Below are positions 17,118-27,214 of a stretch of 64,000 bases of DNA, piece after piece. The first letter of the stretch is position 1. Each line of letters begins with the position of its first letter. The translations under genes and the position numbers were made by a program. The stretch comes from Paenibacillus sediminis (GTDB lineage: Bacteria > Bacillota > Bacilli > Paenibacillales > Paenibacillaceae), in the NCBI RefSeq assembly GCF_017873765.1, contig NZ_JAGGKP010000001.1, forward strand, positions 930,001 through 994,000. Reading direction: 5' to 3'. The notes below the pieces were generated by a model that made no database searches, had not been told where the DNA came from, and saw only the letters and a program-made list of their open reading frames with translations.

Positions 17118-18098
17118 TTACTGAAAACCAATTATTGGGTGAGGGACATACGGTTCTTCCAGAGACGTGATTTCTTCAGGTGTTAATTTAATTGAGAGAG
17201 CAGCTACCGCATCTTCGAGATGAGACACTTTCGTCGCACCGATAATAGGAGCTGTTACCGGTTCTTTCTGCAGCAACCAGGCAAGTGCGATTTGAACGCG
17301 GGGAATGCCATGTTTTTCTGCTATTGCCGCAACCCGCTCCAAGACAAATCGGTCGGTATTTGCTGTCGCATCGTATTTAGCTTTTGCAATTTGATCGGTT
17401 TCGGAACGATGTGTTGTTTCCTGTATATCACGCGTCAATCTTCCGCCTGCAAGCGGGCTATATGGAATCACACCGATTTTTTCTATCTTGCAAAGCGGCA
17501 GCATCTCCCTCTCCTCTTCACGGTATATGAGGTTCAAATGATTCTGCATCGATACGAACCGCGTCCATCCATTTTTCTCAGCTACATGTAACGCCTTCAG
17601 AAACTGCCATGCATACATGGCAGAAGCGCCTATGTATCTTGCCTTCCCTGCCTTTACCACATCATGCAAGGCTTCCATTGTCTCTTCGATGGGGGTATTG
17701 TAATCCCAGCGGTGAATTTGGTACAGATCTACATAATCTGTTCCCAGTCTCTTAAGACTTTTATCAATTTCACTCATGATTGCCTTTCGGGAAAGTCCGG
17801 CACCGTTTGGACCTTCATGCATGCGGCCATTAACCTTCGTTGCGAGTACAATTTCATCACGATTTGCATAATCCTTTAAAGCTGATCCGATAATCTCCTC
17901 ACTTGTTCCGGCTGAATATACATTCGCCGTATCAAAAAAATTGATACCAAGCTCCAAAGCTTTTTTAATAATGGGACGACTGCCCGCTTCATCAAGTACC
18001 CATGGATGAACCCACCCCACTGCTGTACCAAAGCCCATACAGCCAAGGCAAAGCCGTGACACATCCAAGCCTGTATTTCCAAGCTTCACATATTCCAT
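17118..18098 (-). CDS. Aldo/keto reductase (paralogue)
   Basis: A 326-residue enzyme from ATG 18098; AAGGAG lies 11 bases upstream, the same leader as its paralogue at 3191-4171. The catalytic tetrad is conserved: D56/Y61 in FFDTANVYSA, K88 in VLATKVN and H129 in YQIHRWD. The two proteins differ mainly near residues 25-40 and 225-260, so they arose by duplication or separate acquisition. Here the gene leads an operon with an MFS pump and faces a TetR regulator, while the other copy faces an AraC regulator. NADPH-dependent carbonyl reduction is expected. Confidence 0.92.
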   Translation of the reverse strand: MEYVKLGNTGLDVSRLCLGCMGFGTAVGWVHPWVLDEAGSRPIIKKALELGINFFDTANVYSAGTSEEIIGSALKDYANRDEIVLATKVNGRMHEGPNGAGLSRKAIMSEIDKSLKRLGTDYVDLYQIHRWDYNTPIEETMEALHDVVKAGKARYIGASAMYAWQFLKALHVAEKNGWTRFVSMQNHLNLIYREEEREMLPLCKIEKIGVIPYSPLAGGRLTRDIQETTHRSETDQIAKAKYDATANTDRFVLERVAAIAEKHGIPRVQIALAWLLQKEPVTAPIIGATKVSHLEDAVAALSIKLTPEEITSLEEPYVPHPIIGFQ

Positions 18099-18285
18099 TC
18101 GTCTGTACACTCCTTTTTCTGATCATATAAAGAGGTTTACCGTTTGGAGTTAACTACAAGTTAATTCGAAAGGCTTTTTTAAGGATCGCCGATGCCCTAA
18201 TCATTCTTGATGTATTAATAAACTTATGTCTATAATTATAAACAGATACTGAACATCAACAATTGTTAAATGAGCTTGATTTGTA

Positions 18286-18304
18286 AAGTAATGAACAGTT
18301 ACTT
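18286..18304. promoter_or_regulatory. Candidate TetR operator
   Basis: AAGTAA-N7-TTACTT is a 6-bp inverted repeat within the 230-bp divergent region between the reductase/MFS operon and the tetR gene, 41 bp before the tetR start. A second palindrome, AACAATTGTTAA, lies ~30 bp away near 18259. Operator function is inferred from position and symmetry. Confidence 0.4.
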
Positions 18305-18344
18305 GATAATTGTTAATTATTAACGAAAGATTGGTGACCACCAA

Positions 18345-18890
18345 TTGGCTAAAGTGGATCGAAGAATACTCAAAACGCAGGAAGCGTTAAAAAAAGCTGT
18401 TATTGAACTGATGTCAGAGAAAAATTTTGATGACATTACGATACAGGATCTTTCCGACAGGGCGAATGTGAGTCGCGGGACCATTTATCTTCATTATTTA
18501 GATAAATTTGATCTGCTGGATAATCTCATTGAAGAACATATAAACGTTCTAAGGGAAATGTGCAGAACGGCATCCGAATTGGATTTTATCAAAGCGACTC
18601 TGATGTGGACCGAATACTTTGAACGTAATTATTCATTCTTTTCAATGATGTTAGCGAGTAAAGGTGCCCCTTATTTTCGTGGGCGGTTTCTTGACTTACT
18701 TATCGAAGAATTAACGAATGAGGTCGATGTAACCAAAGGTAAGAACGAGAGGTTAAATGAAGATCTTCTAGTTAGGTTTGTTGCATCTGCTTACGTAGGG
18801 GTTGTGGAATGGTGGTTTACTAATAAAAAGCCTGTCCCCCATCATGTCTTGGCAGAACAACTGGGGACATTGCTAGAGAGAAATGTGTAA
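18345..18890 (+). CDS. TetR/AcrR family repressor
   Basis: A 181-residue regulator with an N-terminal TetR helix-turn-helix (EKNFDDITIQDLSDRANVSR, then GTIYLHYLDKFDLL at residues ~26-60). The C-terminal helical ligand domain matches the TetR_C form that begins with RTASELDFIKATLMWTEYF. A TTG start at 18345 is likely, without a strong ribosome site. It is divergent from the aldo-keto reductase/MFS operon and is its probable repressor, released by the substrate that the pump exports. The ligand is unknown. Confidence 0.88.
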   Translation: MAKVDRRILKTQEALKKAVIELMSEKNFDDITIQDLSDRANVSRGTIYLHYLDKFDLLDNLIEEHINVLREMCRTASELDFIKATLMWTEYFERNYSFFSMMLASKGAPYFRGRFLDLLIEELTNEVDVTKGKNERLNEDLLVRFVASAYVGVVEWWFTNKKPVPHHVLAEQLGTLLERNV

Positions 18891-18908
18891 TCGAAAATCT
18901 GACTGTAG

Positions 18909-18939
18909 CTCAAGCACCACATTGGTCTTGAGTTTTTTT
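18909..18939 (+). terminator. Terminator after tetR
   Basis: CTCAAG (18909-18914) pairs with CTTGAG (18927-18932), followed by seven T residues. Confidence 0.85.
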
Positions 18940-19014
18940 CGTTTCTTGGGAAAAAATGAGGTGTTTTTTATCCATGTTAGCCATCCCCCGTCATTTGAAT
19001 AGACCACGATTCGG

Positions 19015-19098
19015 CGGAGACAATTACGGCCTGACGACGTTTTAAGGTTCCTGGTCACGAAATCGCCGGAGTCGTAACAGCAGTTGGATCGGAAGTTA
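19015..19098 (+). pseudogene. Zinc alcohol dehydrogenase fragment
   Basis: The plus strand reads DNYGLTTF, a frameshift, then PGHEIAGVVTAVGSEVR, the zinc-ligand and GroES-like segment of YahK/cinnamyl-alcohol-type dehydrogenases. It breaks off where the 3' end of the convergent MFS gene begins. A ~25-codon relic of a once ~350-residue enzyme. Confidence 0.65.
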
Positions 19099-20316
19099 GA
19101 CGGACTGAGTGTATTCTGTGGGTACTTCCGTTTGCCGATAGGATCTTGTATTCCATAATATCAAGAACGACAAAACCACAAGAGCCAGACATACCCAATA
19201 AACATGACGAAACCCTGCAAACTGTGCAATGACACCGCCCCCCAGATTGCCCACTAACCTTCCAATGATGGACCCGTTGGTATAGATGGTTGTGGACAGC
19301 CCCGGCGAATTAGGCAGCAAATCCGTGAAATAGCTTAGCCCATTGCCCATGATAATAGCCACAAATGTTGCCTGAAGAAGCTGCGCAGCAATCAGGTGCC
19401 AGGACTGAGTTGATACACTTAAGAGGATGTAATAGATAATCGAGATAAAGCAGCCGTAAATCATCAGGGCATGGTTCGATATTTTTCTACTCAGGGCACC
19501 GAGTACAAGCATAATTGGAATTTCCAAACCAGCAGAAATACTTACCACCAAGCCGACATCCGCATGCGAGCCCTGAAGCTCATTCACAATAAACAAAGGC
19601 GTGTTGATCCCATTAATGGCATTGACCGCAAACAGAAAGATAAAGGCGATAAGAGGAAGTCTGATCTGCCTGCTTTTAAGCGTATAGGTAACTGTACTTC
19701 GTCTCTTCCTGATATTGTTTTGAGCCGCTTTTCGTTCTTGCAGAAACAGGAATACCAGAACTGTAATTGTAAGAAAAATCGCAGATGTCCCCAGAAACAG
19801 CCCCTTGTACCCAAACGCTCCCAAAATTAATGTCCCGCCTAATGGTCCTATTAGGAACCCGAGAGATACAAGAGAACGTAGTGCAGACATCGCAAAAGTC
19901 TTGTCATCGGATTTGCTTGCATTTGCCGATTCCTGTGCATAGGCATAGATTTGCGGCATGGCAGCAGCCCCTAACCCATTAAAAAGACTTACGGCAATCA
20001 GTAGAATAAAGAAGTTATGAAATACTAAATACGAAGCATACCCCAAAGCAGATGAAAGCATTGCTGAAATAATAATCCATTTTCGGTCCAGTCCGCTATC
20101 CGAACGTTTAGCGATGAGCGTGTTCACCACCACGCCGCTTATTGAACTCACCGCCATGAAAACACCAAAGGCTCCCGCACTCATTCCAAGATCTTCTGTA
20201 CAATACAAAGATAAATACGGCATAGTAATAGAAATTCCGATGCCGACCAGCAGCATACAAATGACGAATAAACGATATCCTTTGATCGCAAACAGGTTTT
20301 TTAACCGTGTATACAA
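19096..20316 (-). CDS. MFS transporter, sugar-efflux (SetA-like) type
   Basis: A 406-residue, 12-helix transporter. TTG at 20316 has AAGGAGGA nine bases upstream. The N-terminal half has LVGIGISITMPYLSLYCTED and a motif-A-like loop (NTLIAKRSDSGLDRKW). The middle has NGLGAAAMPQIYAYAQES. This layout is seen in the SetA/SetB sugar-efflux and related drug-efflux branch. The 3' end abuts an alcohol dehydrogenase fragment on the other strand, and the 5' side is followed by an SDR relic. No regulator adjoins it. Substrate unassigned. Confidence 0.85.
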   Translation of the reverse strand: MYTRLKNLFAIKGYRLFVICMLLVGIGISITMPYLSLYCTEDLGMSAGAFGVFMAVSSISGVVVNTLIAKRSDSGLDRKWIIISAMLSSALGYASYLVFHNFFILLIAVSLFNGLGAAAMPQIYAYAQESANASKSDDKTFAMSALRSLVSLGFLIGPLGGTLILGAFGYKGLFLGTSAIFLTITVLVFLFLQERKAAQNNIRKRRSTVTYTLKSRQIRLPLIAFIFLFAVNAINGINTPLFIVNELQGSHADVGLVVSISAGLEIPIMLVLGALSRKISNHALMIYGCFISIIYYILLSVSTQSWHLIAAQLLQATFVAIIMGNGLSYFTDLLPNSPGLSTTIYTNGSIIGRLVGNLGGGVIAQFAGFRHVYWVCLALVVLSFLILWNTRSYRQTEVPTEYTQSV

Positions 20317-20430
20317 CCTTTTCGTCCTCCTTAGAGCTCACCAAATGACCTGATTTACGTTCTCTCATGGATGGAAGGACAACGGCAATTCGGTAAAGTA
20401 CGCCTTTGATATTTACATCATCATTGCATT

Positions 20431-20640
20431 TCATTCTTCGATTTTTTTCTTATAAAGAAGCGAGTTTGGCATTAATCCGGCATAATTGATTAATACATCG
20501 ATTTGTCCAAACTCTTTAAGAGCATACTTGGCTAGCTCTTACATTTGTTCATGCGAAGTCACATGTGTTACTTTATAGATCGCCTTTCCACCATTACTAT
20601 TCATAAAATGAAGGATTATCTCTCTAAGGGTATCTCCAAG
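20431..20640 (-). pseudogene. Short-chain dehydrogenase fragment with in-frame TAA
   Basis: The minus strand reads NSNGGKAIYKVTHVTSHEQM, an in-frame TAA, then ELAKYALKEFGQIDVLINYA and GLMPNSLL, ending at a TGA at 20431-20433. This is the cofactor-binding part of an SDR around the NNAG motif (here NYAG). The catalytic Ser-Tyr-Lys region and both ends are gone. Confidence 0.7.
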
Positions 20641-20658
20641 TTTTAGGTATTGAATATA

Positions 20659-22419
20659 TTAATTTTCTGATTCGTAATCAAAATCATCATCATGTGCAAC
20701 GTAAGGGTGGGGATTGTTTTGAATAATACGTGCTGCATTTAGTCCAATCATTTGAACGGGTATGGATGTGTTGCCGTCTGGCAAAATAGGAGAAATGGAT
20801 AGATCGGCTACTTTAAGGTTTTTTGTCCCGAAGACATCAAGTAATTCATTGACAACTCCATCTTGAATGCACTTCGCCATTTTACATTGCCCGCCATAAT
20901 GGTAAAAGTTCGAATAAGAAGCCCTTACATAATCCCCAAGCCTTCTTCTTTTTTCTACCTCATCAGGAATAGTAAAGATCTCCTCGGGTGGGTATACCAC
21001 TTTATGAATACCACTATTATTGATTCTAGCCTCCCTAATAATATTGTACGTGTTGATATATTGATCCACCATGAAATTTAGATCATTTGTATTTGACTGT
21101 AATGGATTGAAAGAAAACGATGGAAGGGCTTCAGGATCACTATGAGCTGCCATGATCGTCCCCCTGCTTCTTGGATCCAGATCGATTATGCCAAAACTCA
21201 TGATATTGGTAAGCTTAGTAAAATCTAGTTCCCACCCATTACTAGCTACATCCTGAGCAGGAAGAAAGATTGGCGCAGGTGCTCCTTGCAGCTGCAACCG
21301 GCGGCCCTCCAAACTATTAACATGCTCTGATTTAAAAGCTCCTAAGGCAATAGGCTGATTTGGATCGGCTGCAAATATCGGTAATATCTGAGATGTATCC
21401 ACCTCGACTCCAAGGCCGGCATACGCTTGAGTTTGCAGATTGTGACCTACGTTTGGATTTTCAATCAATGGTGTAATTCCTGCATTAATCAAATCACAGG
21501 ATTTTCCAATCCCTGACCGTTGCAGAATGACGGAGGAGAAAAATCCTGCAGAAACGATAATACCTTTTCGGGCAAACGATTTATGAGAGACACCGTTCTT
21601 GACATACTCGACTCCAATGGCGATCATTTTTCTTTCCTTTTTCTTAAATAAGATTTTGTTCACCGTCGTTTTAGCGAAAATGATCAGCCTCCTCTTTCCA
21701 ACCCCCAGCTCATCTGGATGAAATTCATTACCTTGAGTTACAATACACTCATTTAAATACCCCGTTGCTGTTGATGAGCGGGTAAGGGTACTGCCAATTT
21801 CTTTCTGGATAAATTGGTTTTTATAAAAAGTACAGTCTCGTACTCCTGTGTTATAGTCCACGACAATGTCGATGTCCAATACTTTTGCTGTTGCATTTGT
21901 CAGTGTTTCGATAAGCCCATTTGGAGGAATATGCTGCTGCCTAACAAATATCGGTCCCTTTCTTCCTCTTTCGTTCGGACTTTGAGTTTGTCCCGTATAG
22001 GTTTCATTTTCAATAAACAGGGGACGAACTTGATTGTAGCTCCATTGATCGCTGCCAACAAGAGCCGCCCACTCGTCATAAAGTTCTCTACTCCCACGGA
22101 CAGCAAACATATAGTTAACCTCTGAGCTCCCCCCAATGACACGCCCATTAATCGTAACAAGCTGCCGCTGAATAGACGGCTCTAATCTAGATAGAAGATT
22201 GAAGGCAAACTTATTATCACTTGACAAAGAAATGGCGTTTAAAATGTTCGGACTGCTTAACAGAGCCGTACTATTTATTCCAGGCTCAAGAACAAGCACG
22301 GAAGTATGTCGGTCATCCGTTAATTTCTTTGCTACTACCCCGCCTGCTGTTCCGGCACCGATTACAATATAATCAAAAACATTCTTTTTATACTCTTCCT
22401 TTTTTATTTTATGTCCCAT
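20659..22419 (-). CDS. GMC family FAD-dependent oxidoreductase
   Basis: A 586-residue flavoprotein. The N-terminal FAD-binding beta-alpha-beta motif is IVIGAGTAGGVVAKKL (residues ~18-33), with an acidic partner at the end of the next strand (LVLEPG). The GMC signature follows as INGRVIGGSSEVNYMFAVRG near residue 100, and the C-terminus has NTSIPVQMIGLNAARII. A conserved His is expected near HYGGQCKMAK. Such enzymes oxidise alcohols, choline or sugars. The enzyme has no signal peptide and is probably cytoplasmic. It is transcribed alone. The substrate cannot be told. Confidence 0.9.
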   Translation of the reverse strand: MGHKIKKEEYKKNVFDYIVIGAGTAGGVVAKKLTDDRHTSVLVLEPGINSTALLSSPNILNAISLSSDNKFAFNLLSRLEPSIQRQLVTINGRVIGGSSEVNYMFAVRGSRELYDEWAALVGSDQWSYNQVRPLFIENETYTGQTQSPNERGRKGPIFVRQQHIPPNGLIETLTNATAKVLDIDIVVDYNTGVRDCTFYKNQFIQKEIGSTLTRSSTATGYLNECIVTQGNEFHPDELGVGKRRLIIFAKTTVNKILFKKKERKMIAIGVEYVKNGVSHKSFARKGIIVSAGFFSSVILQRSGIGKSCDLINAGITPLIENPNVGHNLQTQAYAGLGVEVDTSQILPIFAADPNQPIALGAFKSEHVNSLEGRRLQLQGAPAPIFLPAQDVASNGWELDFTKLTNIMSFGIIDLDPRSRGTIMAAHSDPEALPSFSFNPLQSNTNDLNFMVDQYINTYNIIREARINNSGIHKVVYPPEEIFTIPDEVEKRRRLGDYVRASYSNFYHYGGQCKMAKCIQDGVVNELLDVFGTKNLKVADLSISPILPDGNTSIPVQMIGLNAARIIQNNPHPYVAHDDDFDYESEN

Positions 22420-22547
22420 TAATCTCTCTACCTACCTTCTTGTTAATTATTCACCTTCTACTTATCAAGATATGTAAACAGGTTGTTTTTTGTATAGGTA
22501 GAGCTATTAGAATAAACTTCTCATATTTAACCTCAGCACCATTCATG

Positions 22548-22769
22548 TTACTTCAACAAATGAAATAAGTACGGTAAGGGTCCCGTAATTTTAGAGACCA
22601 GACCCATTACAAACAAGGTGAGAAAAACGCCAAGGAACACAAGTAATAATGAAAGATATAGTACTAAACTAGTATAGTGGTCTGAATCTAATTGAAATAA
22701 AAGAATAATGTAGAGTACTAGAGTGAAAGAAAAGGACAATAAAACTTGTTTAATTACACTTCTTAGCAC
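22548..22769 (-). CDS. Small two-helix membrane protein
   Basis: A 73-residue hydrophobic protein starting at GTG 22769 with only a weak ribosome site (AAGGCGA). Hydrophobic stretches cover residues ~8-28 and ~36-57. The short polar C-terminus is SKITGPLPYLFHLLK. No family is recognised. It could be a C-terminal remnant of a larger membrane protein. Confidence 0.4.
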   Translation of the reverse strand: MLRSVIKQVLLSFSFTLVLYIILLFQLDSDHYTSLVLYLSLLLVFLGVFLTLFVMGLVSKITGPLPYLFHLLK

Positions 22770-22999
22770 TATACAGTCGTCGCCTTAATAGAGGCTGAGT
22801 ATCACCTACATACTTATCGAAATTTTGGTATCTTTCCATTAGACATGCATACCCTACAGAAAACGAATACCCTTCTTTCATCCAGCTTTCAATGGTCGCT
22901 CATTCAGGGTGTTTCCAAGTTTTGGTCTATATTCTTCCATAATTTTCAGGGTATGATAAGAAGTAGATTTGGACAGAAGGGAACGACATGTGATAAACA

Positions 23000-23957
23000 T
23001 TGGAGACTGCAAATCAAACCCATTGCCCGCAGTGTCAGGCTCTGATTCCGACCTCGCAACGTTATAATATGGTATGACCATTGTAACTGGAATGTTAATC
23101 CGGAGCCGGAAGATTTTCAGCCGAAGAATATTTTGAAAAAGCATATTCCGCCCAAAGCTTGTTGGAGACGGTAATTCGCAACGGTATCATGAAGCCCCGA
23201 TTGACAGGTATAAAAATAGCTGCGTTAACCCTCGCACTGATGGTTCATGCGGTGAGTCTTGGCTTGATTGCCGCAGGTTGTTATTTATTGATCAAGCATT
23301 ACACTCATGTGCCTCTGCTAATCATCGGCGTCATTTGCATTCTCGCCGCATGGCTCGCACGCCCCCGGACGTACAAACCCAAGAATACACTTTTGTCACG
23401 CGAACAATTTCCAATTCTCTATCAGATTGTAGATGAAATTGCGTCAGCGATGAACGCTTACCCGGTATCCGAAATCTATATCGATGAAGATTATAACGCT
23501 TTTTTTGCCAATGCAGGTTTTAAACGCCGAAACATTTTAGGCCTTGGCATGCCCCTTATTCTCTCGTTAAATAAACAGGAACTCGTAGCAGTTATTGCTC
23601 ATGAGCTGGCCCATGGTATAAATGGAGATTCAAATCGGGGGTTTGTGCTGAATTCCGCGATTCGTACATTAGTCGTCCGCACCTTTGTTCGATGAATTTC
23701 GGCAGCGTTTGGAAGATATCCCGGATAGTGAGCATGAAAGAATGAAACGTCGTGACTTGCTGACCGGATCAAGACTTGATGCAACACATCCTCCTATCGC
23801 CAATCGAATGACTTTCATTGAATCTCTGGAGATTCTTGAACCGCTGTATCAAATGACCGAAGAGACCCACCGACGGCTAATGGAAGAAATTTCACCATTA
23901 AAATCGCCCATGGAAGCGGAAATATTGGATCGTTATCGGAGCTATTTGTACTACTAA
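23000..23957 (+). pseudogene. M48 family metallopeptidase with N-terminal zinc ribbon, degraded
   Basis: Pieces in different frames add up to one gene. First comes a zinc ribbon (HCPQCQALIPTSQRYN, frameshift, WYDHCNWNVNPEPEDFQPKN). Next is a membrane-spanning region from 23159 (two helices at MVHAVSLGLIAAGCYLL and LLIIGVICILAAWL). It is followed by the M48 catalytic motif VAVIAHELAHGINGDSNRG near 23610. After TLVVRTFVR a deletion and frameshift lead to the C-terminal part (FDEFRQRLEDIPDSEHERMK, THPPIANRM) ending at 23957. Only ~265 catalytic-part residues remain of an expected ~400 or more, and the distal zinc-ligand Glu region falls in the gap. M48 peptidases are membrane zinc proteases of the HtpX type. 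Confidence 0.8.
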
Positions 23958-24298
23958 GAGCTAATAAAGATCCTATCCTCCTTTCTAATAAGGAAGAAAA
24001 ATACAAATACAAAAAGCGCAAGAACGGTAAGGTCACTTCTTCAAGCAGTGTCTTATTTAAATTCGTTGGCTATTGAGCTATCGTAACCGTTAGTTTAACT
24101 ATCGTATACCATTCGCAGAATTTTGATTCTTACTGAATAGCCTGCGGTTATCACAGGTATGGAAACTTTCAAATTAACTACCGCGGAATTCTGAACCTTC
24201 CATCCCTATTGTTTCTTGCTTAATCTAAATATTGCTTTTAGTGACGATTAATCTTTCATCTTCCCTGACAGGGCCAGCTCTATTTCAATCCCGCACAA
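23958..24298. other. Gene-free interval
   Basis: No credible ORF or clear terminator. A GTTAG-containing segment near 24085-24100 faintly recalls the 22-bp dispersed repeat, but is too diverged to call. Confidence 0.35.
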
Positions 24299-24328
24299 AT
24301 AAAAAAGGACGCTGGTTAGCGTCCCGTC
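24299..24328 (-). terminator. Terminator of symporter gene
   Basis: On the minus strand GGACGC pairs with GCGTCC (24319-24324 and 24307-24312), followed by TTTTTTATTTG. Confidence 0.85.
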
Positions 24329-24379
24329 AGTTTAAGTGCTCTCTATAAAAACCGAGTCTGTCCCTGGTTTTTTTGGTTT

Positions 24380-25645
24380 TTAATTTCTTTCTTCAAATGA
24401 AGCTAAATATTTTATTCCTTTTTGCCCATCATATTGGCCTTCCCATTTTGAAACGACAATAGCTGCTAATGAATTACCCACTACATTTACTGTTGTACGA
24501 GCCATATCTAAAATGCGATCTATTCCAGCAATGAAAGCTACCCCTTCTATAGGAATGCCGACTGATCCTAATGTAGCCAGAAGTACGACTAAAGAAACGC
24601 CCGGTACTCCTGCAATTCCTTTTGAAGTAACCATTAATACTAACACTAAAGATATTTGCTGTGTAAGAGACATGTTTATTCCATACATTTGAGCAATAAA
24701 TAGTGCAGCAATTGCCTGGTAAAGCGTAGAACCATCCAAATTAAATGAGTAACCCGTTGGAATAACAAAAGAAGTGATAACTTTTGGACAACCGAATTTC
24801 TCCATTTTTTCAATAATCTTTGGCATTACAGCTTCAGAACTTGCAGTTGAAAAAGCTAACACAAGTTCATCTTTTAATATTTTCAATAGACTAAAAATAT
24901 TTACTTTAACCAACTTAGCTGTTAAACCAAGTATGACTAATACAAAGAATATCATTGTTGCATATACCACTATAATTAGTTTACTAAGTGGAATTAATGA
25001 GGATATACCGAACTTTGATACCGTCACACCGATTAGTGCAAATACTCCAATTGGAGCTAATTTCATTATATTATTTGTCATATTAAACATCGCTTCCGAT
25101 GTGGCTTGAAAAAATTGAAGAACAGGTCTCCCCTTCTCTCCAATCGCCGCAATACCTAATCCAAACATGACAGAGAAAAAAATAATCGCTAGGATATTCC
25201 CTTCCGTTAATGCAGCGAAAATATTTTGAGGTACGATATTAATAAAAGTATCTGCCAAACTATGTGACTCAACCTCTTTTTCAGTGGAAAGATAACTTGA
25301 AATATCGCCTTTTGCCAGCGAATCCAGATGGATGCCTGTCCCTGGTTGAAAGATATTCGCTGCTGCTAAACCAATCACGATTGCGACCGTGGTAATAATT
25401 TCGAAGTAGATGATTGTTTTTCCGCCGAGTTTACCTACTTTTTTAATATCACCTGCACCCGCTACTCCGACAACTATACTAGAAATAACAATTGGGATTA
25501 TAATCATTTTTATTAATCGAATAAATATCGTGCCAATGGGTTGCAAAAATTTCTCTACAGAAGGATTTCCGTAGAATATGGTCCCCAAAATAATCCCTAA
25601 AATGAGACCAATTAATATTTGCCAAGCTAAACCTAACTTTCTCAA
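24380..25645 (-). CDS. Dicarboxylate/glutamate:cation symporter (SDF family)
   Basis: A 421-residue GltP/DctA-type carrier from TTG 25645, preceded by GGAGGGG; a longer in-frame extension upstream has no ribosome site. Helices cover the length. The family's reentrant loops are visible as AFSTASSEAVMPKIIEKMEK (serine-rich HP1) and VTSKGIAGVPGVSLVVLLAT (HP2). Helix 7 has PTGYSFNLDGSTLY (variant of the NMDGT-type cation site) and helix 8 has GIDRILDMARTTVNVVGN. It imports glutamate, aspartate or C4-dicarboxylates with Na+ or H+. The arginase/ornithine aminotransferase genes nearby end in glutamate, so there may be a metabolic link. Confidence 0.92.
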   Translation of the reverse strand: MRKLGLAWQILIGLILGIILGTIFYGNPSVEKFLQPIGTIFIRLIKMIIIPIVISSIVVGVAGAGDIKKVGKLGGKTIIYFEIITTVAIVIGLAAANIFQPGTGIHLDSLAKGDISSYLSTEKEVESHSLADTFINIVPQNIFAALTEGNILAIIFFSVMFGLGIAAIGEKGRPVLQFFQATSEAMFNMTNNIMKLAPIGVFALIGVTVSKFGISSLIPLSKLIIVVYATMIFFVLVILGLTAKLVKVNIFSLLKILKDELVLAFSTASSEAVMPKIIEKMEKFGCPKVITSFVIPTGYSFNLDGSTLYQAIAALFIAQMYGINMSLTQQISLVLVLMVTSKGIAGVPGVSLVVLLATLGSVGIPIEGVAFIAGIDRILDMARTTVNVVGNSLAAIVVSKWEGQYDGQKGIKYLASFEERN

Positions 25646-25770
25646 TGTAAATACCCCTCCGTAATACTTATGATGTATAAAAATGATACTAAATTTAAAC
25701 CAATTATCAAAATACAAAATCTCCCAGTTTTTAGGCTCGTCCTTTAACATATTAAAGGAGATGACTGCAC

Positions 25771-26091
25771 ATGGCTAAAAGTTCATCCCGTAAAAAACGG
25801 GAAAAACTGACTAGAGAGAAAGGCTACGATCTTCATACTTTAAGGCGCGGAGGTCAAAATATTCAAATTGACACGACGACGAATAGTACGAAAACAAAAA
25901 TGGAAAAGCAACATCAAAATAAACACAAAAAGCGCTATTTGTCTGAATCCGATCAGATAAATAGCGCTTTTATTCTTCACTTTCAAATTCTGAATCAAAG
26001 CTTGAACACCAGTTCAATTTTCTCAATTGCCCAGTCCAATTCCACTTTTGTTATGACCAAGGGAGGAGCAAAGCGGATGACATTTTCGTGA
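25771..26091 (+). CDS. Small basic Bacillales protein (YqkK-like), read-through C-terminus
   Basis: The first ~52 residues ([40 protein letters not shown]) match a short, very basic Bacillales protein of unknown function, normally ~55-75 residues. AAAGGAG precedes the ATG. The reading frame runs on through a bidirectional terminator hairpin and into the 3' end of rocD, reaching 106 codons. The tail from about residue 53 is therefore suspicious, and the native stop has probably been lost by mutation or deletion. Confidence 0.6.
   Translation: MAKSSSRKKREKLTREKGYDLHTLRRGGQNIQIDTTTNSTKTKMEKQHQNKHKKRYLSESDQINSAFILHFQILNQSLNTSSIFSIAQSNSTFVMTKGGAKRMTFS
25928..25971. terminator. Bidirectional terminator
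   Basis: AAAAGCGCTATTT (25928-25940) pairs with AAATAGCGCTTTT (25959-25971), with an inner TCTGA/TCAGA. T-runs occur on both sides, serving rocD (minus) and the small basic gene (plus), although it overlaps the latter's extended frame. Confidence 0.85.
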
Positions 26092-27188
26092 GTTTCTTTA
26101 CAGAGTAAACCGTGTGTTTTCAGTGATTCACAATAAGGTCTTGCTGGTACATGCAGTTCAATGCCGATAAATAAACCTCTGCCTCTGATTTCTTTTACAG
26201 ATGGTGAAGAGATGTTTTGAAGTCTTTTCAAAAAGTAGTCTCCTAGAGTTCGGGATTTGTGGGCCAAGCTTTCCTCTTCGATCACCTCAAGTGCAGCGAT
26301 CGCTACTGCGCAGGCTAGTGGATTCCCACCAAATGTAGAACCATGACTTCCCGGGACAAAGACGTCTAAAATATGTTTATTTGCGGCTACAGCAGATATA
26401 GGAAATACGCCACCGCCTAGAGCTTTCCCGAGCACATACATATCGGGGACAACCTCTTCCCAATCACATGCAAACATCTTTCCGGTCCGTCCGAATCCCG
26501 TCTGAATTTCATCTGCTATAAAGAGCACATGATTCTCGGTACAAAGGTTCCGTACCCCTTTTAAATATCCTTGAGGCGGAATAATAATTCCCGCTTCTCC
26601 TTGAATGGGTTCAAGCAAAATAGCGACCGTATGCGGAGTAATTGCTTGTTTCAATTTATCAAGGTCTCCATATGGCACGATCGTAAAGCCGGGCGTGAAG
26701 GGTCCAAAATTTGTCCTATATTCTTTATCGGAGGAAAAAGAAATCGCCGTCGTCGTTCGACCGTGAAAATTATTTTGAGCAACAATGATTTCGGCGGCAT
26801 CTGCAGGTACACCCTTTTTTTCATATCCCCATCTTCTCGCTGCCTTGACAGCGGTTTCAACAGCTTCCGCTCCTGTATTCATGGGTAAAATCATGTCCTT
26901 TTGAGTGATGAGGTGAAGCTTCTCATAAAACTCGCCCAGTCTGTCATTATAAAAGGCGCGAGAAGTAATAGTTACTTTATCAGCTTGGTCCTTAAGCGCT
27001 GCAATAATCTTTGGATGCCGATGACCTTGGTTCACGGAAGAGTAAGCACTTAACATATCCATGTAGCGGTTGCCTTCCGGATCAGTCACCCATACGCCTT
27101 CGGCGTGGAGAATCACAACAGGTAATGGCTTATAGTTGTTGGCACCGAACTTTTGCTCTTGTTCAATATAGTGGTTTGAGTCTTTCAT
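25995..27188 (-). CDS. rocD: Ornithine aminotransferase
   Basis: A 397-residue class-III PLP aminotransferase converting ornithine and 2-oxoglutarate to glutamate semialdehyde and glutamate. ATG 27188 is preceded by GGGGAGGGG. Key segments are the phosphate-cup region [20 protein letters not shown], the [14 protein letters not shown] strand with the PLP-nitrogen Asp, and the Schiff-base Lys in [25 protein letters not shown] follows near residue 290. It begins 26 bp after arginase, giving a rocF-rocD arginine-catabolic operon. Full length for the family. Confidence 0.95.
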   Translation of the reverse strand: MKDSNHYIEQEQKFGANNYKPLPVVILHAEGVWVTDPEGNRYMDMLSAYSSVNQGHRHPKIIAALKDQADKVTITSRAFYNDRLGEFYEKLHLITQKDMILPMNTGAEAVETAVKAARRWGYEKKGVPADAAEIIVAQNNFHGRTTTAISFSSDKEYRTNFGPFTPGFTIVPYGDLDKLKQAITPHTVAILLEPIQGEAGIIIPPQGYLKGVRNLCTENHVLFIADEIQTGFGRTGKMFACDWEEVVPDMYVLGKALGGGVFPISAVAANKHILDVFVPGSHGSTFGGNPLACAVAIAALEVIEEESLAHKSRTLGDYFLKRLQNISSPSVKEIRGRGLFIGIELHVPARPYCESLKTHGLLCKETHENVIRFAPPLVITKVELDWAIEKIELVFKL

Positions 27189-27214
27189 AAGAACCCCTCC
27201 CCTTCTATACATTT

